A stretch of 64,000 nucleotides of DNA, taken from assembly GCF_947496515.1 (NCBI RefSeq), contig NZ_CANMDB010000017.1:1-64000 (forward strand). The letters run 5' to 3'. Below, in pieces: positions 25,325 to 33,865 of the stretch (position 1 is its first letter; each line of letters opens with the position of its first letter). A program made the position numbers and the translations under genes. The stretch is from an uncultured Roseobacter sp. Lineage in GTDB: Bacteria; Pseudomonadota; Alphaproteobacteria; Rhodobacterales; Rhodobacteraceae. Below the pieces are notes generated by a model. The model was not told the origin of the DNA. It did no database searches and saw only the letters and a list, made by a program, of their open reading frames with translations.

Positions 25325-26554
25325 TTAGGCTTTCCACCAGCGGCGTGGCTCGACGTTTTCGGCCAGCGCGTGCGGGTTGTTGCGAACCTCGTTGTAGATG
25401 TCCTGGTAGGTGTCGATACCACCGGCCCAACCGTTGATCCGCTCGCGCCACTGCTCCCACAGCTGTGGCTGGAACTCGGGCGAACACATCTCTTCGGCCT
25501 TCTTGCGCTCTGCGTCTGACAGCATTGCCATCCGTACGTTGTTCTGGGCAAAGATCGTGCCGGGCAGCTGAGGATCGGTCGCACCAACGGTGTTGACCAG
25601 CGCTGCTTCGTTGGCGGCTTGCACGTGGACCTGAGCCAGATAGGCCGATTCCATCACGGCATCCTGCAGGTTACCGTCCAGGCTGTCGAAGACCGATGCG
25701 GACATTGCCGTGTGCTCTGTCCCGCAGAAGAACCGCAGGTCGACCGACTGGCTGACCACGGGCGACATGTTGGCGTAGGCCACGGCGGATGCCCATGTCT
25801 CCGCACCGTCGATCAGGCCTTGCTTGAGACCGTCGAGAGTTTCCTCCCAGGCGATGGGCACCGGGTTCAGACCGAGCGCCTGCATGGCGATCCGGCCCAG
25901 CTGAGTGCCTGTCACGCGGTTCTTGGTGCCGTTCAGCGTCTCGATATTGGTTACGAGGTCGCGGTCTTCCCACGCCAGACCCAGCTGGATGCCGCGCAGT
26001 TCGGCGTGGCTGAAGAGGAACTTCAACCCGTGACGCTTCTCGAACGGCTCGCGCAGGATGCGCTGCGATTCCGGGCTGTACATGAAGTAGTACTGATCCG
26101 CCCGCGTGCGGAACATATAAGCGTAGTCCAGAACGTTCAGATAGGGCGCACCACCGGCAGAGTTCTGGGTGGAGGCGGCATACATGTCCACGATGCCCTG
26201 TTGGGTCTTCTCGACGCAGCTGAGCTGGTTGCAGATCTGATTATTGCCAATGAACTCGACCCGGATTTCACCGTCGGTCCGGCTTTCCAGATCGCGGAGG
26301 AATTCCAGCACGCCGGCACGCTCGATCAGCAGGTTCTGCGGGTTGAAACCGGCAGCGCCCATCTTGAGCGTGAACTTCGCCTCCTTGGCAAAGCGTTTTT
26401 CGTAGCTTGATTCCGCGGCTGCGGCCAGGTTTGCCACGCTCATCGCGCCGCCAAAGGTTCCGGCGGCCAGCAATGTCGAGCTGAGGCCATAGCGCCCGGC
26501 GATCCGGAAGAGATCCCGGCGCGATATGCCCTTGAGATTGTTTTGAACTTTCAT
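25325..26554 (-). CDS. dctP: TRAP transporter substrate-binding protein (DctP family), Tat-exported
   Basis: A 409-residue periplasmic binding protein. The N-terminus has a twin-arginine signal (ISRRDLFRIAG, with hydrophobic stretch LSSTLLAAGTFGGAMSVANLA), so it is probably exported folded. The mature part shows DctP features: IGNNQICNQLSCVEKTQQGIVDM, and ALGLNPVPIAWEETLDGLKQGLIDGAETW, which contains the ligand-gating region. The start at 26554 has AGGGAGGA upstream; ATG 26575 is less likely. DctP proteins usually bind carboxylated molecules. It is divergent from the GMC oxidoreductase. Confidence 0.95.
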   Translation of the reverse strand: MKVQNNLKGISRRDLFRIAGRYGLSSTLLAAGTFGGAMSVANLAAAAESSYEKRFAKEAKFTLKMGAAGFNPQNLLIERAGVLEFLRDLESRTDGEIRVEFIGNNQICNQLSCVEKTQQGIVDMYAASTQNSAGGAPYLNVLDYAYMFRTRADQYYFMYSPESQRILREPFEKRHGLKFLFSHAELRGIQLGLAWEDRDLVTNIETLNGTKNRVTGTQLGRIAMQALGLNPVPIAWEETLDGLKQGLIDGAETWASAVAYANMSPVVSQSVDLRFFCGTEHTAMSASVFDSLDGNLQDAVMESAYLAQVHVQAANEAALVNTVGATDPQLPGTIFAQNNVRMAMLSDAERKKAEEMCSPEFQPQLWEQWRERINGWAGGIDTYQDIYNEVRNNPHALAENVEPRRWWKA

Positions 26555-26661
26555 GCGTTCCTCCCTGAACGACAATTATTGAGACGATTTGTCCCAAAAA
26601 ACCCTAGTATGGTAATTCGTTTTTGCATAGAGTTTTTTTATTCTACATGGAGGGGGCGGAC

Positions 26662-28260
26662 GTGGAAGCAGATTTTATCGTCATCGGTGCAGGCTCGGCA
26701 GGGTGCGTACTGGCCAATCGGCTGAGCAAGAACCCGGCACACAAGGTCGTCCTGTTGGAAGCGGGGGGGCGCGACCTCAACCCGTGGATCCACATTCCCG
26801 TCGGTTATTTCAAGACAATCCACAATCCATCCGTCGACTGGTGCTACAAGACCGAACCGGATCCCGGCCTGAACGGACGCTCGATCGAATGGCCGCGCGG
26901 CAAGGTTCTGGGGGGGTCGTCCTCGCTCAACGGACTGCTCTATGTTCGTGGTCAGCCGCAGGACTACGACCGCTGGCGCCAGATGGGAAACACCGGCTGG
27001 GGCTGGGATGATGTGCTGCCGCTCTTCAAGCGGGCGGAAAACAATGAGCGCGGGGCTGACGAATTCCATGGCGATCAGGGGCCGCTGTCGGTGTCCAACA
27101 TGCGGATCCAGCGTCCTATCACCGATGCCTGGGTCGCCGCCGCTCAGGCCGCGGGCTACAAGTTCAATCCCGACTACAATGGCGCGGATCAGGAAGGTGT
27201 GGGCTTTTTCCAGCTGACGTCGCGCAACGGGCGGCGCTGCAGTTCTGCCGTGGCCTATCTGAAACCTGCGCGCAGCAGGCCCAACCTGCAAATCATCACC
27301 CATGCGCAGGTCGACAAGATAGACATCGCGGATGGGCGTGCCACGGGCGTCAGCTACCGGGACCGTGGCGGCAAGCTGCAGACCGTAACCGCCCGGCGCG
27401 AGATTGTCCTGTCGGGCGGGGCCATCAACTCGCCGCAGCTGCTGATGCTGTCGGGTATCGGCGAGGGCGACCAGCTGTCCGAACACGGTATCGAGGTCAA
27501 GAAGGACCTCAAGGGCGTGGGCAAGAACATGCAGGACCATCTGCAGGCAAGACTGGTCTACAAATGCAACGAGCCGACGCTGAATGACGAGGTGTCCAGC
27601 CTCTTCGGTCAGGCCAAGATCGGGTTGAAGTATCTGATGTTCCGCGCGGGGCCAATGACCATGGCGGCGAGCCTGGCGACGGGCTTTATCAAGACGCGCG
27701 AGGATGTGGAGACGCCCGACATCCAGTTCCATGTGCAGCCTTTGTCGGCGGAGAACCCGGGCAAAGGTGCGGATAAGTTCTCTGCCTTCACCATGTCGGT
27801 CTGCCAGCTGCGTCCCGAAAGCCGGGGCGAGATCCGGCTGCAATCAGCCGACCCGCGGACCTATCCCAAGATCCACCCCAATTACCTGTCAACGGAAACT
27901 GACTGCCGGACGGTGGTTGCGGGTGTGAACATCGCGCGCAAGATTGCGCGTCACGCGCCGTTAACCTCCAAGATCTCGGAGGAATTCCGGCCCCACGCCA
28001 GCCTCGACATGGAGGACTATGACGCCACGCTCGACTGGGCGCGCAACAATACCGCGTCGATCTATCACCCGACAGGAACGTGCAAGATGGGCACTGGCAA
28101 GGATGCCGTGGTCGATGCGGAGCTGAAGGTTCACGGGGTGCAGGGGCTTCGGGTCGCGGATTGCTCGATCATGCCGGAGATCGTATCGGGCAACACCAAT
28201 GCGCCCGCCATCATGATCGGAGAGAAGGCGTCGGATCTGATCCTGGCAGCGCACCGCTGA
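26662..28260 (+). CDS. GMC-family FAD-dependent oxidoreductase
   Basis: A 532-residue flavoenzyme oxidising an alcohol or sugar hydroxyl. FAD loop IVIGAGSAGCVLANRLS near the start; GMC signature 1 GGSSSLNGLLYVRGQPQDYDRW (about 78-99); GMC signature 2 SGGAINSPQLLMLSG (about 252-266); the catalytic histidine in IYHPTGTCKMG; and the paired asparagine in SGNTNAPAIMIGEKASDLI. I favour the GTG at 26662, 8 bases after GGAGGGGGCGGA, giving the family-standard MEADFIVIG; ATG 26647 is the alternative. It shares a 107-bp divergent promoter region with the TRAP operon and probably acts on the imported compound. Confidence 0.93.
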   Translation: MEADFIVIGAGSAGCVLANRLSKNPAHKVVLLEAGGRDLNPWIHIPVGYFKTIHNPSVDWCYKTEPDPGLNGRSIEWPRGKVLGGSSSLNGLLYVRGQPQDYDRWRQMGNTGWGWDDVLPLFKRAENNERGADEFHGDQGPLSVSNMRIQRPITDAWVAAAQAAGYKFNPDYNGADQEGVGFFQLTSRNGRRCSSAVAYLKPARSRPNLQIITHAQVDKIDIADGRATGVSYRDRGGKLQTVTARREIVLSGGAINSPQLLMLSGIGEGDQLSEHGIEVKKDLKGVGKNMQDHLQARLVYKCNEPTLNDEVSSLFGQAKIGLKYLMFRAGPMTMAASLATGFIKTREDVETPDIQFHVQPLSAENPGKGADKFSAFTMSVCQLRPESRGEIRLQSADPRTYPKIHPNYLSTETDCRTVVAGVNIARKIARHAPLTSKISEEFRPHASLDMEDYDATLDWARNNTASIYHPTGTCKMGTGKDAVVDAELKVHGVQGLRVADCSIMPEIVSGNTNAPAIMIGEKASDLILAAHR

Positions 28261-28334
28261 CCGGACGTCGAATGCGGTCAGCGCTGTCGCCACTCAGATC
28301 GGCCCCGCCGAGGCTGGCCATCTGGCCGCCGATG

Positions 28335-28374
28335 TTATCCACCGGCGAGGGCCGTTTTCCCGGTGTTATCCACA
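28335..28374 (+). promoter_or_regulatory. Pair of DnaA-box-like nonamers
   Basis: TTATCCACC (28335-28343) and the exact consensus TTATCCACA (28366-28374) stand in the same orientation, 31 bases apart (about three helical turns), in the 263-bp non-coding gap after the GMC gene; an AT-rich patch (GATGAAAATAAAATCG) follows. No replication gene is near, so a minor DnaA-binding regulatory site is more likely than an origin. Confidence 0.45.
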
Positions 28375-28523
28375 GGTTATGCGGGATGAAAATAAAATCG
28401 CCTTGCGCCAAGGTATTACACCGCGTTTCAACTTATCCGGGCGGGATCCCTCAATCATTGCATGACACGGGCTGTCCGGGCCGGGTATTTTGACCGAGAA
28501 GAATCGGCAAACCGGGGGTGGTG

Positions 28524-28730
28524 ATGCTGCACGAAACAATCCGAGAGTTGAAACCGTCGCACCATGTGCTGCAACTTGATGAGAGCGACGTGGTGTCTTT
28601 CGTGCGTCGCTGCGTCAAGGAAAGATCGCTGAGCAGCCTGATCTCCAGTCTCAATCACGATCTGATGTTCGGCACGTTGGACGAACAGGACAGCGCGGCG
28701 CGCGCTCTGGCGCGCCTCGGATTCGTCTGA
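28524..28730 (+). CDS. Small hypothetical protein
   Basis: A 68-residue soluble protein beginning MLHETIRELKPSHHVLQLDE and ending ARALARLGFV. It looks largely helical, with a regular pattern of charged and hydrophobic residues (ERSLSSLISSLNHDLMFGTLD), and codon use like its neighbours. The ATG at 28524 is 5 bases after GGGGG; GTG codons at 28518 and 28521 are alternatives. I do not recognise a function. It lies alone between the GMC gene and the three Gfo/Idh/MocA genes. Confidence 0.6.
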   Translation: MLHETIRELKPSHHVLQLDESDVVSFVRRCVKERSLSSLISSLNHDLMFGTLDEQDSAARALARLGFV

Positions 28731-28985
28731 AAACCAGCCGGGTCACGGCGCAACCAGCCTTTTGTCCGGAGCACTGATGTCCCCGTGACATCGACCGGCG
28801 CAGATGGGTCGCGGGACAGTCGTCCGACGGGGTTTGCAGCCAACACATGTGCAGTTTTTCACCCGCATGCAGTCGTTGATAGCGACCTAGCAAGTGTTTT
28901 CAACCCGGCTGTCCAATCCATGTTTTTCCTGTTAGCTCGTTGATTCATATGATTTCCTGTGGGGAGATCGGGGTGGGGGAGCGAG

Positions 28986-30038
28986 ATGACGGATGACAAC
29001 CGAAAGACGGCGGCGCTGATCGGCGCTGGCATGGTTGCGCAAACTCATATTGACGCCTGCGCCGATGCGGCACGGCACGTGCACCTCAAGGCCATCGTTT
29101 CCCGACGCCCCGACCGTGCCGAAGCGCTGGCCGCGGCTGCGTCTGACAAAATCGGCGCGGCGGTGGTCCACTATTCGTCCGTCGATGATGTTGCCACAGA
29201 CCCCCAGATCGACTTTGCGATCATCGCCACACCGCCCAATGCGCGGATTGATCTCGTCTCGACACTTGCTGCCGCGGGCAAGCATATCCTGCTCGAAAAG
29301 CCGGTAGGCCGAACAGCGCAGCAGGCCCGAGAGGTCGTGCAGATCTGCCGGGAGGCAGGCGTCATCCTCGGGGTCGTCTTTCAGCACCGCACGCGCCAGG
29401 CCTCCCGCGCAGCGCGGGATCTGATCGCAAAGGGCGGTCTGGGTCGGTTGGTCGTGGCGGAATTCGACGTGCCGTGGTGGCGGGCACAAAGCTACTACGA
29501 TGAGCCCGGGCGCGGCACCTACGCGCGCGATGGCGGTGGCGTGCTGATCAGCCAGGCCATCCACACCATTGATCTCGGGCTCAGCTTCACCGGCCCCGTC
29601 GCCTCGGTGACCGCCATGGCGCAGACCACGGCCTTTCATGAGATGGAAAGCGAAGACTATGTCGTCGCGGGTCTCACCTTTGAAAACGGGGCTGTCGGCT
29701 CCCTGACCGCAAGCACGGCGAGCTTTCCTGGCCGGGCGGAGAGCCTGCGGCTGTTTTTCGAGAAGGCAACCCTGCATCTGGAGGCGGGCATGCTGACGGC
29801 GACCTACCGGGACGGGCGTGTGCAGTCCTTCGGAGAAGAGGCCGCAACCGGCGGCGGTGCGGATCCGATGGCCTTCACCCACGCTTGGCATCAGGAAATA
29901 CTGGAGAACTTCGTGACACATTTGAGATGCGATGCCCCGCTCTACGCCAGCGGCGCGGACGCCATGGCAGCCCACGAATTGATTGACGCTATCGTCCGCG
30001 CCGCCAAAAGCGGGACGCGGGAGGTTCTGATCCCATGA
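28986..30038 (+). CDS. Gfo/Idh/MocA-family oxidoreductase (first of three)
   Basis: A 350-residue NAD(P)-dependent dehydrogenase. Rossmann loop ALIGAGMVAQTHIDA near residue 10; the catalytic-lysine motif LLEKPVGRT near residue 105; substrate-domain elements YARDGGGVLISQAIHTIDLGL near residue 180, carrying the conserved D/H pair. Typical substrates are sugars, inositols or their oxidised forms. The start at 28986 follows GGGGGAG. Its stop overlaps the next start (ATGA). The product may reduce or oxidise a keto-sugar made by the GMC enzyme upstream (inference). Confidence 0.92.
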   Translation: MTDDNRKTAALIGAGMVAQTHIDACADAARHVHLKAIVSRRPDRAEALAAAASDKIGAAVVHYSSVDDVATDPQIDFAIIATPPNARIDLVSTLAAAGKHILLEKPVGRTAQQAREVVQICREAGVILGVVFQHRTRQASRAARDLIAKGGLGRLVVAEFDVPWWRAQSYYDEPGRGTYARDGGGVLISQAIHTIDLGLSFTGPVASVTAMAQTTAFHEMESEDYVVAGLTFENGAVGSLTASTASFPGRAESLRLFFEKATLHLEAGMLTATYRDGRVQSFGEEAATGGGADPMAFTHAWHQEILENFVTHLRCDAPLYASGADAMAAHELIDAIVRAAKSGTREVLIP

Positions 30039-31051
30039 CCCGGCCAATCAGATTTGCGGCCATCGGCATCGACCATCGCCATATCTTTGGTATGGCGCAG
30101 AACATGATTGATGCGGGGGCTGAGTTTGTCGGCTGGCAGACCGAGGGCGCGCCCGAGACGGTCGCAGGGTTCATGAAGCGCTTTGCCCATGTGCCGCGGG
30201 CAGTAACGGCGGAGGTTCTGCTGGAGGATCCTGACATCGACCTTGTTCTGCTGTCGAGCATTCCGCGAGACCGCGCAGCCTGGGCGATCAGGGCGATGGA
30301 GGCGGGCAAGGACGTGATGAGCGACAAGCCCGGATGCACCACACTTGACCAACTGGCTGCGATCCGTGCCAGCGTTGCGCGCACGGGCCGCATCTGGTCT
30401 GTCGATTTCTCGGAGCGGTTTGAGGTGCCCGCCGTGACCCGTGCCGCAGAGCTGGTCGCTGAGGGCGCCATTGGTCGGGTGGTGCAGACCGTTGGTCTGG
30501 GCCCGCACCGGCTCAATCTGCTGACGCGGCCTGACTGGTTCTTTGACCGCGCGGCCTATGGCGGCATTCTGACCGATATCGGCAGCCACCAGATCGATCA
30601 GTTTCTCTTCTTTACAGGATCAACGGAGGCGGAGATTACCATGGCCTCGGCCCGCAACCTGGCGCATCCCGAGACGCCCGGGCTTCAGGATTTCGGTGAA
30701 ATTGCCCTGCGCGGCGCAGGCGGCCATGGCTACATCCGGGTGGATTGGTTCACCCCCGATGCGCTGCCGACCTGGGGCGATGGGCGGCTCACCATCCTCG
30801 GGACAAAGGGTTATATCGAGCTGCGCAAATACGTTGATGTCGGCGGGCGCGAGGGCACGGATCATCTGCTACTGGTGAACGATGACCGGTGCGAGCACAT
30901 CGATGCGCGGGATGCTGGCTTGCCCTACTTCGCGCGGCTGATTGCCGATCTACGCAACCGCACACAAACCGCCATGCCGCAGGAACACGCGTTCACGGTC
31001 TGCGAACTGGCCCTCAAGGCGCAGATCCTGGCCGAAGGTGGCGTAGGGTGA
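30035..31051 (+). CDS. Gfo/Idh/MocA-family oxidoreductase (second, atypical nucleotide loop)
   Basis: A 338-residue relative of the first enzyme with two notable changes: the usual GxGxxG loop is replaced by AAIGIDHRHIFGMAQNM, and the catalytic motif is SDKPGC rather than EKP. The rest is regular (DRAAYGGILTDIGSHQIDQFLFF near residue 170 supplies the D/H pair). The IGIDHRHIFGM form occurs in a distinct subgroup of the family, so this is a real variant rather than a sequencing error. It is coupled by 4-bp overlaps at both ends to the flanking dehydrogenases. Confidence 0.9.
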   Translation: MTRPIRFAAIGIDHRHIFGMAQNMIDAGAEFVGWQTEGAPETVAGFMKRFAHVPRAVTAEVLLEDPDIDLVLLSSIPRDRAAWAIRAMEAGKDVMSDKPGCTTLDQLAAIRASVARTGRIWSVDFSERFEVPAVTRAAELVAEGAIGRVVQTVGLGPHRLNLLTRPDWFFDRAAYGGILTDIGSHQIDQFLFFTGSTEAEITMASARNLAHPETPGLQDFGEIALRGAGGHGYIRVDWFTPDALPTWGDGRLTILGTKGYIELRKYVDVGGREGTDHLLLVNDDRCEHIDARDAGLPYFARLIADLRNRTQTAMPQEHAFTVCELALKAQILAEGGVG

Positions 31052-32118
31052 TCCGGGTCGCGATCGTGGGTGCCGGGATCGGCGCAGAGCATCTGGCAGG
31101 CTACCGTGCGCTGCCGGACAGGTTCTCCGTCGATGTGATGTGCGATCTGGATCTGGCGCGCGCCGCAAAGGCCGTGGGCGCTGACGACAGTATCCGTGTC
31201 TTTGCCGATCTGGCAGCGGTGCTTTCTAATCCCGAGATCGACCTGGTCGACATCTGCTTACCGCCGCATCTGCATCTGACTGCGGTCCTTGAGGCTCTGG
31301 CCGCTGGCAAGCACGCCATTTGCGAAAAGCCTCTGGCGACATCGCTTGCCGATGTGGACCGGATCGAGGCCACTGTGACCGGGTCGCAGTGCAGGGTCTT
31401 TCCGGTATTTCAGTATCGCTACGGTCGTGCCATGGCGCAGTTGAAAGCCTTGCGCGATGCCGGGATGCTGGGGCGGCCCCTCGTCGCCAGTGCGGAGACG
31501 CACTGGAACCGCGGTGCAGATTATTACGCCACCCCTTGGCGCGGGACCTGGGCCGGTGAGGCGGGTGGTGCCATCCTGGGTCATGCGATCCACGCGCATG
31601 ATCTTTTGTGCCATGTGATGGGCCCGGTCGCGACGGTCAGCGCTCATCTGGCGACGCGGGTAAATGACATAGACGTGGACGATTGTGCAGCCATTTCGAT
31701 GGTGATGCAGAGCGGTGCGCTGATGACCAGCTCCGTGACGCTGGGTGCGGCACGGGACACATCGCGGCTCCGATACTGCTTTGAAAAGCTGACCGCGGAA
31801 AGCGGCTCGGCTCCCTATACGCCCGCGGAGGATGTCTGGACCTTCACGGCCCGTGGCGATGCGCGGCAACAAGATGTGGACCGGGTCATTGACGCCGTGC
31901 CCGTCGTGCGATCCGGTTTCGAAGGCTTTCTGGAAGCCGTCGCCGATGCGCTGGAGGGGCGGGCCGCAGATGACGTCAGCCTGAGGGATGCGCGTCAGTC
32001 GGTGGAGCTTGTGACAGCGCTCTATACCGCGGCGCGCGAGACGCGGCTGGTTCGGCTGCCGTTGGACAAGACAGCGGCGCTCTATGGCGGTTGGGTCTCA
32101 GGGCAGGCTGAGGAGTAG
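31048..32118 (+). CDS. Gfo/Idh/MocA-family oxidoreductase (third)
   Basis: A 356-residue dehydrogenase with a canonical loop IVGAGIGAEHLAGY, CEKPLATS near residue 95, and WAGEAGGAILGHAIHAHDLLCHVMG near residue 180. The start is GTG at 31048, which overlaps the previous stop as GTGA and places the Rossmann strand immediately at the N-terminus, as the family requires. Last gene of the coupled trio; beyond it lies the decayed 1.75 kb stretch, so the operon may have been truncated there. Confidence 0.92.
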   Translation: MIRVAIVGAGIGAEHLAGYRALPDRFSVDVMCDLDLARAAKAVGADDSIRVFADLAAVLSNPEIDLVDICLPPHLHLTAVLEALAAGKHAICEKPLATSLADVDRIEATVTGSQCRVFPVFQYRYGRAMAQLKALRDAGMLGRPLVASAETHWNRGADYYATPWRGTWAGEAGGAILGHAIHAHDLLCHVMGPVATVSAHLATRVNDIDVDDCAAISMVMQSGALMTSSVTLGAARDTSRLRYCFEKLTAESGSAPYTPAEDVWTFTARGDARQQDVDRVIDAVPVVRSGFEGFLEAVADALEGRAADDVSLRDARQSVELVTALYTAARETRLVRLPLDKTAALYGGWVSGQAEE

Positions 32119-32714
32119 TGTCGCTGCGCCGCTTGGCCGCCACTACGAGGATCGTCCGGACGACGGGAGGCTCGCCGGAAACCGGCATGTATATGTTAAC
32201 GGCAGTCCGCTGTTGATAAAGATCGCTGAGGGTCGGTGAACCGCGACATATCCGGGCAGATGGCCTGCGCGCCCGTAGTAGATCGGTTGCCTTGGTACCC
32301 ATGCCGCAGACAGACTTCCGCTGGGCAGCATACCTTCGAAGGTCGCGCAATTGGTCAGCTGGACGCCGCCGTCGCCAACCAACGGTATTTTGACCGACCA
32401 TCGTCTACTGCAGGCGGTTTTTACGGCGTTCCCTACCTTGAGTGTTCATCACGGGCGTCGGTGGGACATGTCCCAGGACTGAGCGGGGATCAAAAACCGA
32501 ATTCATCCATACGGGACAGTGATCGTCTCAGGCGGCCAGCCACGAGAAAGCTATAGAATGAGGCCACACCTCATGCCGAGGACGACCAATCGCAGCAGCC
32601 GCGCCGTCTATGATCGGATGACGGATCCGCGTGGCCTTTGCCGAAAAAGACAAGGGCGGGTAACCAATGGTGCGCGGAGGTCAATGGCAGAAAAAGATGT
32701 GCTCCACACCGTCT

Positions 32715-32900
32715 TTAACGCCAGAAAAAAGTCTCCCCCGGGGTGCCGGGCCACATCTGATGGGTCTGCGGGATCGCCACCGCATTCGGGTGACCGGCCA
32801 TTTCCAACGCCTCTCCCATACTGCCGGCAAGCGCGTAGCCTTGACGGCGATCGGTCGCGCCATCATTGCGGCGGACGGTGATTTTCCAGACATATTTCAT
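32715..32900 (-). CDS. Possible small protein, unknown
   Basis: A 61-residue frame starting MKYVWKITVRRNDGATDRRQ and ending WPGTPGETFFWR. The composition is protein-like (amphipathic strand WKITVRR, helix SMGEALEMAG), unlike the surrounding noise, but the only ribosome-binding candidate (AAGG) abuts the start codon. It might be an intact small gene or the end of a decayed one. Confidence 0.42.
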   Translation of the reverse strand: MKYVWKITVRRNDGATDRRQGYALAGSMGEALEMAGHPNAVAIPQTHQMWPGTPGETFFWR

Positions 32901-33196
32901 CCTTCAACGGTCGGGGCAAAGATTAAAGATTTGGTAAAGACGGCTGATCTCTGCTCATTTTAAGATGCAGGCGCTCGCTTTCTGAGCGAATGTGGCGGAG
33001 CGGATCTGTGCATGATGCGTAAAGCGCCTCGGTCATGAGGGCGGAACCGTCTGTCACCATTGCCCTGCGCTAGTTGGTTGCGGCAACCGCGTCACGGCCG
33101 TCGGATGCTCAGACTGAACGCGGCCCGTAAGCCGGATAGAACATCCCCGATCAGTAGCAAGGGCCCGAGGTCGACCAACGCCCGGCTCGGCGCACC

Positions 33197-33502
33197 CATG
33201 CCCGCAACCATCAGGACGCACATGGCGTCGTCCGGCATGACATCACACCGGGACAGCCGTCACAGAATGTTTTTGTCGAAGCATTCAACGGCAGGCTCCG
33301 CCCTGCTCGGCAGGGTGCTTCGCAATCAGCCACCGAGCAATGGACGAATGCCTGAGTGACCCATGTCTCCCGCACTCTCGCTGAGGCATGGAAGATCATT
33401 GAAACATTGAGGACCGATTGCACCACTGAACAACCATACCATCGCTTCGCACGCTTGGTTCAGGCGGCCTTCGCTTATCTCAACCGCCGCCACCAGGCCT
33501 GC
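33197..33502 (+). pseudogene. IS3-family transposase (OrfB) relic
   Basis: In one frame the DNA encodes RHDITPGQPSQNVFVEAFNG followed by RLR, matching the last catalytic block of IS3-family integrase-type transposases (usually WHYIxPGKPxQNxxxESFNGRLRDE, containing the glutamate of the DDE triad). After an in-frame TGA at 33353 the same frame continues with TLAEAWKIIETLRTDCTTEQ and PYHRFARLVQAAFA, corresponding to the family's SLAEAR..IExWRxDYNxxRPHSxLGxLTPxxFA tail. The first part of OrfB, OrfA and both terminal repeats are missing or unrecognisable, so this is a dead fragment. Confidence 0.72.
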
Positions 33503-33865
33503 TTTCAAGACGCCATTTACCCGCCGGTATCATCTCCTGCCTTGGACACATCGGCTGATGCAACGATCGGGTAAATTGGGCGTGGAAAATCCTATCAAGA
33601 TCCGGGATGGGATGCTTCTCGCGCACAGCCCTGTTTGCTCGATTAGGGACGTCGGGCCCTGCTGTCACGGATGTCTGCGGCGCTCTGTCAGAGACCAAAC
33701 CGCATGGGTCGGCTAGCGCTGACCGATCACATGGGTTCGGTCCGGCCGCTGTCTTTCGATCGGGTGGCGTGTCAGCCACCGAGGATGCGTTGACTTTATC
33801 TGCGGCGCGCGGACCACCGCTCCAGTCGGATCGAGCCGTGAGCAAGCCGTTTGCAGCCCGCATAT

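Larger units (their letters stand above)
32119..33865. other. Degenerate 1.75 kb stretch with relic sequences
   Basis: The longest gene-poor region of the window. Reading frames are short, mutually inconsistent and lack ribosome-binding sites. A transposase relic and one possible small gene are listed separately. A minus-strand frame at 32143-32382 has some protein-like composition (VQLTNCATFEGMLPSGS) but I cannot assign it. The stretch looks like the site of old insertion and decay between the Gfo/Idh/MocA operon and the DUF6502 region. Confidence 0.7.

Noticed and set aside
28261-28523. Replication origin suggested by DnaA-box-like sites and an AT-rich patch
   Set aside because: Only two boxes, no dnaA, parAB, hemE or rep gene nearby; reported only as possible DnaA sites.
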